Below are positions 20,991 through 34,659 of a stretch of 64,000 nucleotides of DNA, piece by piece (position 1 is the stretch's first letter; the number at the start of each line of letters is the position of its first letter). The DNA comes from Ooceraea biroi (Eukaryota > Arthropoda > Insecta > Hymenoptera > Formicidae), in contig NC_039518.1 in assembly GCF_003672135.1 (NCBI RefSeq), positions 1,674,001 through 1,738,000 on the forward strand, read 5' to 3'. The position numbers and the translations under genes are program-made. The notes under the pieces are model-generated. The model was not told where the DNA came from. It made no database searches and saw nothing but the letters and a program-made list of their open reading frames with translations.

Positions 20991-23900
20991 TTTTTAGCAA
21001 TACACGGGCTCCCATCATTTCGTTATGAGAATTCTTGTCTAGTTTACTCGAGGAATCTGTTATTAACGGTACAGGGAGGGTCGACCCGCATAAAGTATAA
21101 AGAACTTTTGGACCCTCTCAGTTAATGTATCACGTCAGGTAGCTGCGTTCTGTGTGCCTGACGTAAGATTAATTAAAGCCACTTGTTCTCGTTACCTGCA
21201 TCTTTGTACAAACGTGTCCACTAAATAATTCGTCACAGCCTGACCTTTCCCGATCACCCTACCTTTTTCGATGGCTCGTCGTGCTCTATCGTGCGATAGG
21301 GATGAAGATTAATTAGCAGTTGGAAATAGCAGTCGGCAGAGGCTAAGGGAGATCACGATGAGGCCTATTACTCTACTGAACTCAAAGCTATCGGTCTTTG
21401 TCACTTGCTGTCCTATCTCACCTATCGACCTCAATCTCCGGACTGTCATTTCATCGTGAACTTCATCGTGAACCCTCGCCTCGGGCATAAGACACCAATA
21501 AAATCAGATTAGGGCAAGTATCCCTTCGAATTAGGAGGGAGGTACCTCAGAATGCGGCCAATTGCACGAACAACTCTTATCAGACGTGATTTATTTTCTT
21601 CTTATTCCGTTTTATATCGGAAATTATTTTATATCTTCTGGAAAGTCGCTGGTTTTTATAACCAGACACCAAAGCCGTAAATTAATTAAAACAGAAATAG
21701 AGAATTCTACACGAGTGTCAACTGTTGAAGAAGCTAATGTATCACTTAACAAATACATGTCTATAATAGATTTGAGCTTAAACAAGCTTAAAGACAGAAA
21801 ACACATTAAAATATTAATACAAAACACGAAAAGTATTAATGCAAATGGCAATTACGTGTACAACAATACTTCCAACAATGCTTCAGTTAATAAATTAAAG
21901 TTCTTAAAAAGAGAGAGAGAGCGTGAATACATTTTGGTTTATTATGTATCCCTGAAGTACATATTCTCTTGATATTGGTAATGTTTATAACAAATGCAGG
22001 CAAAGATCATGTATAACGAGCTCCGTTGAGATCAGACGCATTAAATGCACATATCTGGCAAATTTGTAAAGTTATTTTTCAGGAAAAAGGGACTCTAGGT
22101 CCGCGTAAAAGATTCTTCTTCTAGATTTTCTCGATTTATTTATTCGTGTAGAATAAATATCATTTCCTTCCCGTTTGTACCATCACACACACATATACAT
22201 TTCTATTATTCCGAATGTATCTTGCCGTTCGTTTCGTTCCAGCAGATGCACGGCAAAGTGAGTCATCTGACGCACAAGTTATCCCATCGCGCCATTCGAC
22301 TGTATAAATTCGCGTATCTCCGACGAGCGTTGCGCGTTTCCTCGGAAACAAATCCCACGAGCTCCGTTTCGAAGGATCGCAACCTCCTCCCCACGTACAA
22401 CGCAAATACACAAGAGCTCGTTACCGTGGTATAAATAGGCCTTCGGCTGGTAGCGAATTTAAAGTACGTATAATCGCGGCCTCGTCAAGTCCAAACGATC
22501 TCTCGAGGCTGTAACGTGTGTGTGTTGACCTGGATGTTTATTCGGTTCATCGGCAGCAGCCAAATATCGTCGTCGCCTGGTCGCCGACAATTCGCGATGA
22601 AAGAGCGACGGAGTCGATGAAGCGGTTATATCGTCGCGTAAACAAAAACCAGTGCCGCATTAGCAGTGACCATTAAACTCAGTTTATAGCCAGTCGCTTT
22701 AAAACTCGGTGGCTACCTCGTTGCTCGAAACAGCGAGAATGATGACGGTAAATAAAGATGAGGGAGGATGATCGCGACATCATTCGCAAAATTGGAATCA
22801 GATCAGATGTTGGCGCGTATAGGTGGAAATGTTCAGCAAACCTTACGACATTTATTGTACCATCATTGTTTAATCATCATCCTTAACGATTTCACGTAAT
22901 AAAATTGGCTCCATCATTTAATTAATACTTCATCACTGCTTCACCCCGAAACGTTAATAATCCACGAGGGTGGTTTCTAATTGGCTGCTGTCTCTTGAAA
23001 CATTCACGTCGTCGAAGGTATTATTAAAATATCCTCGCACGGATCGGACGAATATCGGTTTCCTTACAAACTTGGTACAAAATGGTCCAATGTCACGCGA
23101 TCGTTCCGATGGAGTCACGTGCACAGGCACAAATGTAAAAAGAGCGATGTGGTAACATTATGATCACCTTGCGAGCATAAACGTATCACCTGACGAATGA
23201 TTTGGACGTATCATCAATTCGATATTCACGTAACGCGAATTTCAGACCATTTTCACCAACGTGGCGAAACGTGAACGTTGTCCTGGAGCGTGCCTAGAGC
23301 TCGCGTGACTTCAGGTTCATCGGACTCCCGTGACTGGACCCCGTATCAAGGTCCCAACCTTGGAGCCTCACGGAAGGCTGTTACATTTTGGCCCACATGT
23401 ATCGGCATCGTCGGACGAGCCAATCGCCAGCCGTTTGATCGCGAGGGTGTTTCGATCAGCGACCAATCGGGGTTTCACGTCCAAGACGACGAGCGATAGT
23501 CTCGGTTGGACACACTTGTACGTGTACGACACGGTATACCGTGTGGTGTACGGGTGGGAAACGACGTGGGTCATATTTTAATAAAGGAAGGAGTCTGGTT
23601 GCTACGGTAACTGCGAAACGGACAGAGAAGCACGCAGGGAGCCAGCCAGCCTTGTAGCGTGCGCCAGGCAGGCCGACAGGCAAGCTGGCAGGCAGGCAGG
23701 CAGGATATTGATTCGCCCCACCTGAATTCAGGTCAACTAAACGCCGCTTCCACGTAACGCGTACTTTTCAGTTTCATTGTGTTCTGTCTCTTTTGTCGTT
23801 CTTCCTTTTTCTCCCTTCGTGTGGAAATAGCGCGCGCGCGCGCGTCACCCGAGATCGAGCGAAACATTTAGTTGCCGTCGATACCAGATTCGTCCACCAG

Positions 23901-26900
23901 GTAACTAGAGTATGTATGGAGGCCCTCGCCATCGACTCGCTCGAGTACGCGTTACGGCTTTTGCGTGCGAGCTCTCCGGCGAGAAAGTTTTTATGCTGAA
24001 TCATTAAGCCTCATCGATCTGCCGCGCTTGTCCTCGTTCATTTTGATGTATTAGTCCGAATTATTAGGATGATAGATGACTTATGGCTCCGTGCGTTGAT
24101 GCCAGCATCAAGCGCTGGATTATGCTTGTTACGTTTTTCTAGAGTCTACTTGTACACACGTCGCGCTTTCACGAAATTTCTCCATTTTATTTATTTTCCC
24201 CTTATTTCTTTTTCCATAACTCCGAACTCTGATCATCAATTACAAATTTCGTACCGGAAATTTATTTATTATTGAATCAAATATGAATCACGGGACGAAT
24301 GGAACACATTCTGTTCTCATTTAAATTTTATTCCATCAATTTTTACTCGGATCGATATTTCCCAAATAGAGTTTGTACTCGCACCGATGATGCATCTATG
24401 TATCTACAGATAAATATTGGTCGAAACGTAAAAAGAACAATAAGACAACTTTTCAGCTAAAGTTCAAAGGTGCACAACGTTTTAAATTTATGTTTCTTTT
24501 AAATATCTTTTCTTTTATTCTGACTTTGAAATGCACAATGATTTGAGAGTATCCGTGTTTCCGTAAGTACCTGTCAATGTAGATCAATCAGACGCGAAAG
24601 TGGCAGTTCCTTTGAAGGAAGTTGCATTACGCAAAGTAAAATGCACTCATCATCCGAGAACTGTAGCATTTTCTCTAACGTCCCTTCCCTATTCCTTCTC
24701 TATTTTCTGAAACCTCATCGCGTGATTGCAAATTGGAAAACGCTCGCTCGCGCGCAACCCCATCCTTTATCGTCGCATTTCGCCGGCCATGGAATTTATG
24801 CGGGTCGAGCAATTTCTGAATTTTTCACGCGCTTGACGCTCGTAGGCGGTACCGAGCGCAATTTTTGCTGTCGTTGATTTTAAGCGCGCGGAGAGACCGC
24901 GAGAGATAAAAGTCCTCCTTTGAGCAGAACGATGCAAAGTCGATGGGAACGTTGCTCGTTGGCAAGCAGAAATTCAAATGCTATGAATAATACGGGCCGG
25001 CGATGTTTATCACATGGTTCGATAACGCGCGGATGCACGTAGTCGCCGAGATGCTTAGCCGTAGGTGTTCTCGCATTAGCGAGTAAAACGATATTTCAGC
25101 GGAATAAAGTATATTCGAACAATTTTATTTCCTCTTGCGCGCCATAACCGTTTGTCTTTGTTAAATACGTTACGCATATGTTTCTTCGTTATTATTAATA
25201 AAATTATTCTTATCTCTATTTATGCGACCGTGGAGCATGGAATTACGGAGGCACGGCGACGGCAATACGCGCGTATTGTGTATCGAAAGGGCATAAAACT
25301 TGTCGCATTACCCTTGTACCGTGGTGCACCTGCGCCGTATTTGTCGATCTATGGTACACGGGAATTGGAGTAGTACTTATTCTACCTTCAATTTTTAACG
25401 AGCGTTTCCATCGAACCTCGACTTCCTTGTGCCCTCCCGTTGAGTCGATAATCGTCGCTAGCGGCCATCGCTGGAGTACCCAGCCGTTTCGCCTGATTGC
25501 ACGTGGCATATTGCAGGGAACAACAGGAGCTCGGTATATCGATAATAGAGATTGTATCATATTTCCAGAAAACTTGAGAAAGATCTCATCTGCCAAGACC
25601 AGACAGAGACTGCAAGCGTCAGTTATGAGAAGAGTTATAAAGTTGTGAGAAGAGTTATGAAGAAGTATTTTTTTCTCCTATTTCGGGTAAAGAAAGTATT
25701 GCTCGAGATACACACTGAATTATTTTTATATCATTGTAGATATAATTCTCCGGAGAATCCACACTTTCGGTATTATTTCCCTAAGACTAACTTGAATATT
25801 TAGATATTATACAATATAATATTATATACATATATACAATTTACTCTCTTTTTAAGGTACTTATTTCATTGTATCGTAACACATCCCGTAACATTCGTCC
25901 CATTTTTTCCTATTTATACTAAAAATATGAGTAGTAATAAATATTATTTATTATTTTATTTATTTAATATTTATACTAAAAATATGAGTAATAAGTAAAT
26001 ATTTGTTATTAAAAAGTACAATCCGGGACGGATATATATATATATGGATAAGCCAATATAATATAAAATGTTGACAATGCAAATTTCTACTTCTGAAGCG
26101 GCGGAAAATGTAATAATAGAATAAAGTGGGCCAAAGTGACGATAGAGATTAAACATAATCGGAAATTTCGACTATAGTTACTGAGCTAACGACCATCGGC
26201 TTGGACCAACGGCAGGTCGAGGTGACGATAATTAGAACCGAATTCAGCGTGCGGGCCATTCGTCGCGCGGTACGCTCCACCGAGCTCGCAAATAGGCCCT
26301 GCGAGCGATAATGGACCGATCGCCATTACGGCTTCTCCAATTAACCGAAATTCTTCGGGCCAGCAAGCGTGCTCAAAGCGTATAAAATCCGTGCGTCTAT
26401 TGCGTGTGTCACGCAATTTTTTTCACTTCGCCGACTTCGCGCACGATGACGTCGCGCCACGATTTCTGGCAAGGCAAAAGTGGAGCGTCTCGGACAACAC
26501 GGTGCCAGCACAAACGCCCCTCGACGTGCTTGCAAGCACGACGCGGAGAGAAAATATCTCATTTCCGCGGATGGCAAACGGTCTTTTCTTCCATCGCTAA
26601 ATTATTTCGCTACGCGCTACGTTTCGTGACGCGGAGCCATAATGCCGGAGAGACTCGGAGAGCGCGGAGAAACAAAGGGTCAAAGTGGAGACTGCTTGGC
26701 TTAGTTCGGACGACTTGGTCGCCGTAATGGCAACGACAAACGGAAAACTGTGTTAAAGGCGAATGCACACCCACGACTCCACGTTTGCCTCGTATTAATT
26801 AACAACCACGCGTTTACTAATATACGCGACACGCAGCTGATTGGCTGATTGGATAGCTTAATCGAGAGTTGAATTACGCAAAACAATTTCGTGGACATGA

Positions 26901-27010
26901 TTCATACATGTAATAAGCTATCACGAAAAGGGACGATTTTTAATAAAACACGATATTACGCTGTATATGTACTGGATAGTATAGTGTTATTCAGTCGTAC
27001 AGATATGTAT
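20991..27010. other. Intergenic or intronic block, no supported gene
   Basis: About 6 kb with only short conflicting open frames. Visible items: hairpin ACGTCAGG ... CCTGACGT at 21132-21164; candidate 15-nt microexon at 22243-22257; 16-bp palindrome ACACGGTATACCGTGT at 23529-23544; CAGG/GCAGG repeat at 23660-23704; (CG)n run at 23830-23844; (AT)n near 26033. From 21778 on, this block is also one arm of the large palindrome. Confidence 0.5.
22243..22257 (+). CDS. Candidate 15-nt microexon (QMHGK)
   Basis: Pyrimidine-rich acceptor (GTTCGTTTCGTTCCAG) ending at 22242, 15 bases in phase, then donor GTGAGT at 22258. Conserved in all three copies of the block. No homology support; chance occurrence cannot be excluded. 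Confidence 0.15.
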
Positions 27011-27018
27011 ATGGTATT

Positions 27019-27863
27019 CAGGGATCGGCAAATATTAACAATAAATTAATATTACTTGAGTATTTAATTATTTATTTAACAGGAAAAAATAATTCCCGAT
27101 TAATTGATTAATCAGTAATCAAGATAAGCAATTTTTCAATTACTGCAGTAATCAGTAATCAAAGTGAAAAATTTTTTAATTATTCGATTAATCAGTAATT
27201 ATAGTATAAAATATTTTTGTTACTTGATTAATCAGTAATCAGACCGAAAAATTTTTCAATTATTTCATCACTCAGTAATCAGTGTCAGATGTTCCTTGAT
27301 TATTTAGTTGATTTTTTTCTGGATTATTTTCTTGATTATTTAAGTAGTTATCAGCGTACATCACCAATTCCATACAGAAAAAATGAAATTAACGCAATAT
27401 TTCACTATTTAAATTATTTTTTTATCAGTCATAAAAAATCCTACTTCAACTAATTTTATTAGAAAAATATTGCGTTGAATTAATTTTTTTCTGTATATAA
27501 TTGCTGCTGTACGCTGATGACTTAAATAATCAAGATACTTAAATAATCAAGAAAGTAATCCAGAAAAAATCAACTAAATAATCAAGGAACATCTGACACT
27601 GATTACTGAGTGATGAAATAATTGAAAAATTTTTCGGTCTGATTACTGATTAATCAAGTAACAAAAATATTTTATACTATAATTACTGATTAATCGAATA
27701 ATTAAAAAATTTTTCACTTTGATTACTGATTACTGGAGTAATTGAAAAATTGCTTATCTTGATTACTGATTAATCAATTAATCGGGAATTATTTTTTCCT
27801 GTTAAATAAATAATTAAATACTCAAGTAATATTAATTTATTGTTAATATTTTGCCGATCCCTG
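27019..27863. mobile_element. Rearranged hAT-like foldback element at the palindrome centre
   Basis: Begins CAGGGATCGGC after ATGGTATT at 27011-27018, like the intact copy at 53658. Instead of ending in the true right terminus it returns to an inverted left end (GCCGATCCCTG) followed by AATACCAT, the inverse of the left target site. The central spacer (about 27345-27530) is inverted relative to the intact copy. Left-arm markers hold to 27310 (GTTGATTT) and right-arm markers start at 27327 (GGATTATTTTC). It is therefore a left arm, inverted spacer and inverted left arm. Confidence 0.85.
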
Positions 27864-30800
27864 AATACCATATACATATCTGTACGACTGAATAACACTA
27901 TACTATCCAGTACATATACAGCGTAATATCGTGTTTTATTAAAATCGTCCCTTTTCGTGATAGCTTATTACATGTATGAATCATGTCCACGAAATTGTTT
28001 TGCGTAATTCAACTCTCGATTAAGCTATCCAATCAGCCAATCAGCTGCGTGTCGCGTATATTAGTAAACGCGTGGTTGTTAATTAATACGAGGCAAACGT
28101 GGAGTCGTGGGTGTGCATTCGCCTTTAACACAGTTTTCCGTTTGTCGTTGCCATTACGGCGACCAAGTCGTCCGAACTAAGCCAAGCAGTCTCCACTTTG
28201 ACCCTTTGTTTCTCCGCGCTCTCCGAGTCTCTCCGGCATTATGGCTCCGCGTCACGAAACGTAGCGCGTAGCGAAATAATTTAGCGATGGAAGAAAAGAC
28301 CGTTTGCCATCCGCGGAAATGAGATATTTTCTCTCCGCGTCGTGCTTGCAAGCACGTCGAGGGGCGTTTGTGCTGGCACCGTGTTGTCCGAGACGCTCCA
28401 CTTTTGCCTTGCCAGAAATCGTGGCGCGACGTCATCGTGCGCGAAGTCGGCGAAGTGAAAAAAATTGCGTGACACACGCAATAGACGCACGGATTTTATA
28501 CGCTTTGAGCACGCTTGCTGGCCCGAAGAATTTCGGTTAATTGGAGAAGCCGTAATGGCGATCGGTCCATTATCGCTCGCAGGGCCTATTTGCGAGCTCG
28601 GTGGAGCGTACCGCGCGACGAATGGCCCGCACGCTGAATTCGGTTCTAATTATCGTCACCTCGACCTGCCGTTGGTCCAAGCCGATGGTCGTTAGCTCAG
28701 TAACTATAGTCGAAATTTCCGATTATGTTTAATCTCTATCGTCACTTTGGCCCACTTTATTCTATTATTACATTTTCCGCCGCTTCAGAAGTAGAAATTT
28801 GCATTGTCAACATTTTATATTATATTGGCTTATCCATATATATATATATCCGTCCCGGATTGTACTTTTTAATAACAAATATTTACTTATTACTCATATT
28901 TTTAGTATAAATATTAAATAAATAAAATAATAAATAATATTTATTACTACTCATATTTTTAGTATAAATAGGAAAAATGGGACGAATGTTACGGGATGTG
29001 TTACGATACAATGAAATAAGTACCTTAAAAAGAGAGTAAATTGTATATATGTATATAATATTATATTGTATAATATCTAAATATTCAAGTTAGTCTTAGG
29101 GAAATAATACCGAAAGTGTGGATTCTCCGGAGAATTATATCTACAATGATATAAAATAATTCAGTGTGTATCTCGAGCAATACTTTCTTTACCCGAAATA
29201 GGAGAAAAAAATACTTCTTCATAACTCTTCTCACAACTTTATAACTCTTCTCATAACTGACGCTTGCAGTCTCTGTCTGGTCTTGGCAGATGAGATCTTT
29301 CTCAAGTTTTCTGGAAATATGATACAATCTCTATTATCGATATACCGAGCTCCTGTTGTTCCCTGCAATATGCCACGTGCAATCAGGCGAAACGGCTGGG
29401 TACTCCAGCGATGGCCGCTAGCGACGATTATCGACTCAACGGGAGGGCACAAGGAAGTCGAGGTTCGATGGAAACGCTCGTTAAAAATTGAAGGTAGAAT
29501 AAGTACTACTCCAATTCCCGTGTACCATAGATCGACAAATACGGCGCAGGTGCACCACGGTACAAGGGTAATGCGACAAGTTTTATGCCCTTTCGATACA
29601 CAATACGCGCGTATTGCCGTCGCCGTGCCTCCGTAATTCCATGCTCCACGGTCGCATAAATAGAGATAAGAATAATTTTATTAATAATAACGAAGAAACA
29701 TATGCGTAACGTATTTAACAAAGACAAACGGTTATGGCGCGCAAGAGGAAATAAAATTGTTCGAATATACTTTATTCCGCTGAAATATCGTTTTACTCGC
29801 TAATGCGAGAACACCTACGGCTAAGCATCTCGGCGACTACGTGCATCCGCGCGTTATCGAACCATGTGATAAACATCGCCGGCCCGTATTATTCATAGCA
29901 TTTGAATTTCTGCTTGCCAACGAGCAACGTTCCCATCGACTTTGCATCGTTCTGCTCAAAGGAGGACTTTTATCTCTCGCGGTCTCTCCGCGCGCTTAAA
30001 ATCAACGACAGCAAAAATTGCGCTCGGTACCGCCTACGAGCGTCAAGCGCGTGAAAAATTCAGAAATTGCTCGACCCGCATAAATTCCATGGCCGGCGAA
30101 ATGCGACGATAAAGGATGGGGTTGCGCGCGAGCGAGCGTTTTCCAATTTGCAATCACGCGATGAGGTTTCAGAAATAGAGAAGGAATAGGGAAGGGACGT
30201 TAGAGAAAATGCTACAGTTCTCGGATGATGAGTGCATTTTACTTTGCGTAATGCAACTTCCTTCAAAGGAACTGCCACTTTCGCGTCTGATTGATCTACA
30301 TTGACAGGTACTTACGGAAACACGGATACTCTCAAATCATTGTGCATTTCAAAGTCAGAATAAAAGAAAAGATATTTAAAAGAAACATAAATTTAAAACG
30401 TTGTGCACCTTTGAACTTTAGCTGAAAAGTTGTCTTATTGTTCTTTTACGTTTCGACCAATATTTATCTGTAGATACATAGATGCATCATCGGTGCGAGT
30501 ACAAACTCTATTTGGGAAATATCGATCCGAGTAAAAATTGATGGAATAAAATTTAAATGAGAACAGAATGTGTTCCATTCGTCCCGTGATTCATATTTGA
30601 TTCAATAATAAATAAATTTCCGGTACGAAATTTGTAATTGATGATCAGAGTTCGGAGTTATGGAAAAAGAAATAAGGGGAAAATAAATAAAATGGAGAAA
30701 TTTCGTGAAAGCGCGACGTGTGTACAAGTAGACTCTAGAAAAACGTAACAAGCATAATCCAGCGCTTGATGCTGGCATCAACGCACGGAGCCATAAGTCA

Positions 30801-33098
30801 TCTATCATCCTAATAATTCGGACTAATACATCAAAATGAACGAGGACAAGCGCGGCAGATCGATGAGGCTTAATGATTCAGCATAAAAACTTTCTCGCCG
30901 GAGAGCTCGCACGCAAAAGCCGTAACGCGTACTCGAGCGAGTCGATGGCGAGGGCCTCCATACATACTCTAGTTACCTGGTGGACGAATCTGGTATCGAC
31001 GGCAACTAAATGTTTCGCTCGATCTCGGGTGACGCGCGCGCGCGCGCTATTTCCACACGAAGGGAGAAAAAGGAAGAACGACAAAAGAGACAGAACACAA
31101 TGAAACTGAAAAGTACGCGTTACGTGGAAGCGGCGTTTAGTTGACCTGAATTCAGGTGGGGCGAATCAATATCCTGCCTGCCTGCCTGCCAGCTTGCCTG
31201 TCGGCCTGCCTGGCGCACGCTACAAGGCTGGCTGGCTCCCTGCGTGCTTCTCTGTCCGTTTCGCAGTTACCGTAGCAACCAGACTCCTTCCTTTATTAAA
31301 ATATGACCCACGTCGTTTCCCACCCGTACACCACACGGTATACCGTGTCGTACACGTACAAGTGTGTCCAACCGAGACTATCGCTCGTCGTCTTGGACGT
31401 GAAACCCCGATTGGTCGCTGATCGAAACACCCTCGCGATCAAACGGCTGGCGATTGGCTCGTCCGACGATGCCGATACATGTGGGCCAAAATGTAACAGC
31501 CTTCCGTGAGGCTCCAAGGTTGGGACCTTGATACGGGGTCCAGTCACGGGAGTCCGATGAACCTGAAGTCACGCGAGCTCTAGGCACGCTCCAGGACAAC
31601 GTTCACGTTTCGCCACGTTGGTGAAAATGGTCTGAAATTCGCGTTACGTGAATATCGAATTGATGATACGTCCAAATCATTCGTCAGGTGATACGTTTAT
31701 GCTCGCAAGGTGATCATAATGTTACCACATCGCTCTTTTTACATTTGTGCCTGTGCACGTGACTCCATCGGAACGATCGCGTGACATTGGACCATTTTGT
31801 ACCAAGTTTGTAAGGAAACCGATATTCGTCCGATCCGTGCGAGGATATTTTAATAATACCTTCGACGACGTGAATGTTTCAAGAGACAGCAGCCAATTAG
31901 AAACCACCCTCGTGGATTATTAACGTTTCGGGGTGAAGCAGTGATGAAGTATTAATTAAATGATGGAGCCAATTTTATTACGTGAAATCGTTAAGGATGA
32001 TGATTAAACAATGATGGTACAATAAATGTCGTAAGGTTTGCTGAACATTTCCACCTATACGCGCCAACATCTGATCTGATTCCAATTTTGCGAATGATGT
32101 CGCGATCATCCTCCCTCATCTTTATTTACCGTCATCATTCTCGCTGTTTCGAGCAACGAGGTAGCCACCGAGTTTTAAAGCGACTGGCTATAAACTGAGT
32201 TTAATGGTCACTGCTAATGCGGCACTGGTTTTTTGTTTACGCGACGATATAACCGCTTCATCGACTCCGTCGCTCTTTCATCGCGAATTGTCGGCGACCA
32301 GGCGACGACGATATTTGGCTGCTGCCGATGAACCGAATAAACATCCAGGTCAACACACACACGTTACAGCCTCGAGAGATCGTTTGGACTTGACGAGGCC
32401 GCGATTATACGTACTTTAAATTCGCTACCAGCCGAAGGCCTATTTATACCACGGTAACGAGCTCTTGTGTATTTGCGTTGTACGTGGGGAGGAGGTTGCG
32501 ATCCTTCGAAACGGAGCTCGTGGGATTTGTTTCCGAGGAAACGCGCAACGCTCGTCGGAGATACGCGAATTTATACAGTCGAATGGCGCGATGGGATAAC
32601 TTGTGCGTCAGATGACTCACTTTGCCGTGCATCTGCTGGAACGAAACGAACGGCAAGATACATTCGGAATAATAGAAATGTATATGTGTGTGTGATGGTA
32701 CAAACGGGAAGGAAATGATATTTATTCTACACGAATAAATAAATCGAGAAAATCTAGAAGAAGAATCTTTTACGCGGACCTAGAGTCCCTTTTTCCTGAA
32801 AAATAACTTTACAAATTTGCCAGATATGTGCATTTAATGCGTCTGATCTCAACGGAGCTCGTTATACATGATCTTTGCCTGCATTTGTTATAAACATTAC
32901 AATATCAAGAGAATATGTACTTCAGGGATACATAATAAACCAAAATGTATTCACGCTCTCTCTCTCTTTTTAAGAACTTTATTTATTAACTGAAGCATTG
33001 TTGGAAAGTATTGTTGTACACGTATTGCCATTTGCATTAATACTTTTCGTGTTTTGTATTAATATTTTAATGTGTTTTCTGTCTTTAAGCTTGTTTAA
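27864..33098 (-). repeat. Inverted partial copy of the duplicated block
   Basis: Reverse complement of 21778-27018, position 33098 pairing with 21778. It ends abruptly at the N gap in TAAGCTTGTTTAA. Small differences from both direct copies are mostly homopolymer length changes. At some sites it agrees with copy 2 (for example ATTATTTTATATC near 29150), at others with copy 1 (AATCGAGAGTT near 28015). No genes. Confidence 0.92.
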
Positions 33099-33198
33099 NN
33101 NNNNNNNNNNNNNNNNNNNNNNNNNNNNNNNNNNNNNNNNNNNNNNNNNNNNNNNNNNNNNNNNNNNNNNNNNNNNNNNNNNNNNNNNNNNNNNNNNN
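33099..33198. other. Assembly gap, 100 N
   Basis: Exactly 100 undetermined bases, the conventional length for a gap of unknown size. Sequence on either side is not contiguous in the duplicated block: left flank corresponds to 21778 inverted, right flank to 7351. Confidence 0.99.
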
Positions 33199-34659
33199 GA
33201 GAGAGAGAGACCTACCCTTCCGCAAGTCCATCTGCGAAGTTCTACTCTTGCTCTCTTGTGAAAGTGCTTCCGTACCTGCAACGTGCACCATCTCGAGGAT
33301 GAACCGTGTGCCGCGTTTATGCCTTGGCTTTAAAGCGAGGGGTAACATGCATTGTACATATAGAACGATACATTTATGACAATTTTAATAGCCAAGTGCT
33401 TTTTAATTAGCAGTAAAATTTGTATTTTCATTTTAATTAATATTGGTGACGCAAATTGCTCCTCTCCCTCCCTCCTCCCTCCTTCTCTCTCTTGGAAAAT
33501 TAATTGTGCGCCTTCGTAATGTGCGGGTGTCACTTTCAAATCAAAATAATATTTGTTTTAAATTTAATCGGGAATACGTATTACTCCTGTATATTTTACC
33601 TTACTGCGCGCGATGACAAAACTTGAACGGAGAATTGATTAAAACTTGACAAATAATCAGACGCGGATGAAAACGTGCAGTGAGCGCTGCGCGATGCAAC
33701 GATCCACAATTTAAATAATCGACTTTTCGAGGATGATTTGCAGCGCGCATAGGTTGCTGAAAGGCAGGACCGAATAGGGAGCTTAATGTTGAATTTATGC
33801 GCGATATGACGAAGTTGACGCCTCCATCAGTACACGAGGAAGAGATCTCGTTCTGCGTGTTGCCTGATAGTTGGCCAGGCAGCTGGTAATTCAGTCGTGG
33901 AGAGACGAGCGCACCTCGTGATGCAAATGCATGATGTGAAACAAATTGGACGTTACCGCGCGCGACGCGGACAGGCAGGTACGCGAGGCAGGCGAGACAG
34001 AAATTGAGAGAAAGATAGAGAGAGCTGATGACCTTTTCATATTTCCCTGACTTTGTTCCAACCGCGTTTCTTTCTGGCGTTCTGGCGAACGCACGCACGC
34101 ACGCACGCTCGCGCTTTTTCCAAGTTTATTCTTGCCAGCGATCGGCCGAAGCAGCCTGCTCGCTCTATCGCGATCAACTGCGTCAGATCCATCAAGATGC
34201 TCGGATACGCGTGGATCGTTACGTGCGTCACTCTAAGAGGATCATTTTATTTCCGGATCGCCATCCCCTCGGCTTACGAGCTCCCCGCTCGAGACCGTCC
34301 CTCCCATCGCTGAAAACCCGAATCGAGAGAATAACAGAAGGGCTTTACCTTGCGGTCTGCAAATTTGCATGCTGAATTACCGGGTGAAATGAAATTTTCA
34401 GAAAAACGATAATAAAGAAAAGGTAAATAGGTGGATTCTGCACATGTCTGTACGTAAGAAATTCTCATCAAACGCCTACGTCCGTCTAGGGGTAGCCGTC
34501 TCCCCTCGTGCGTTCGTACGACATCAGAGAAAATTATTCTCACGGGGTAATACGTGACATTTCATTTGCTAATTTGCCTTCATTTTTCGAATACGATTCT
34601 CTTTCAATTCGCATAACGATATTAATGTAAGCCATATCGCAAATAAGGAATGTATTATA

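Larger units (their letters stand above)
7351..27326 (+). repeat. Large duplicated block, copy 1 (about 20 kb, direct repeat of 33199-53966)
   Basis: Base-by-base comparison at many landmarks shows that 7351-27326 recurs at 33199-53966 with offsets from 25848 to 26643. The offset step of 782 bp inside the block is caused by two extra 391-bp tandem units in copy 2. Other differences are sparse substitutions, homopolymer indels, a 19-bp indel in a mariner copy and patchy differences inside mariner copies. The right part (21778-27310) also recurs in inverse orientation up to the N gap. Either a recent segmental duplication or two haplotype contigs placed in tandem. Confidence 0.9.

Noticed and set aside
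28690..28702. TTAGCTCAGT, resembling a tRNA A box
   Set aside because: The following GG of the A box, a B box and any cloverleaf stems are missing.
33001..33261. Open frames spanning the N gap
   Set aside because: They exist only because undetermined bases cannot encode a stop; the flanks are not contiguous.
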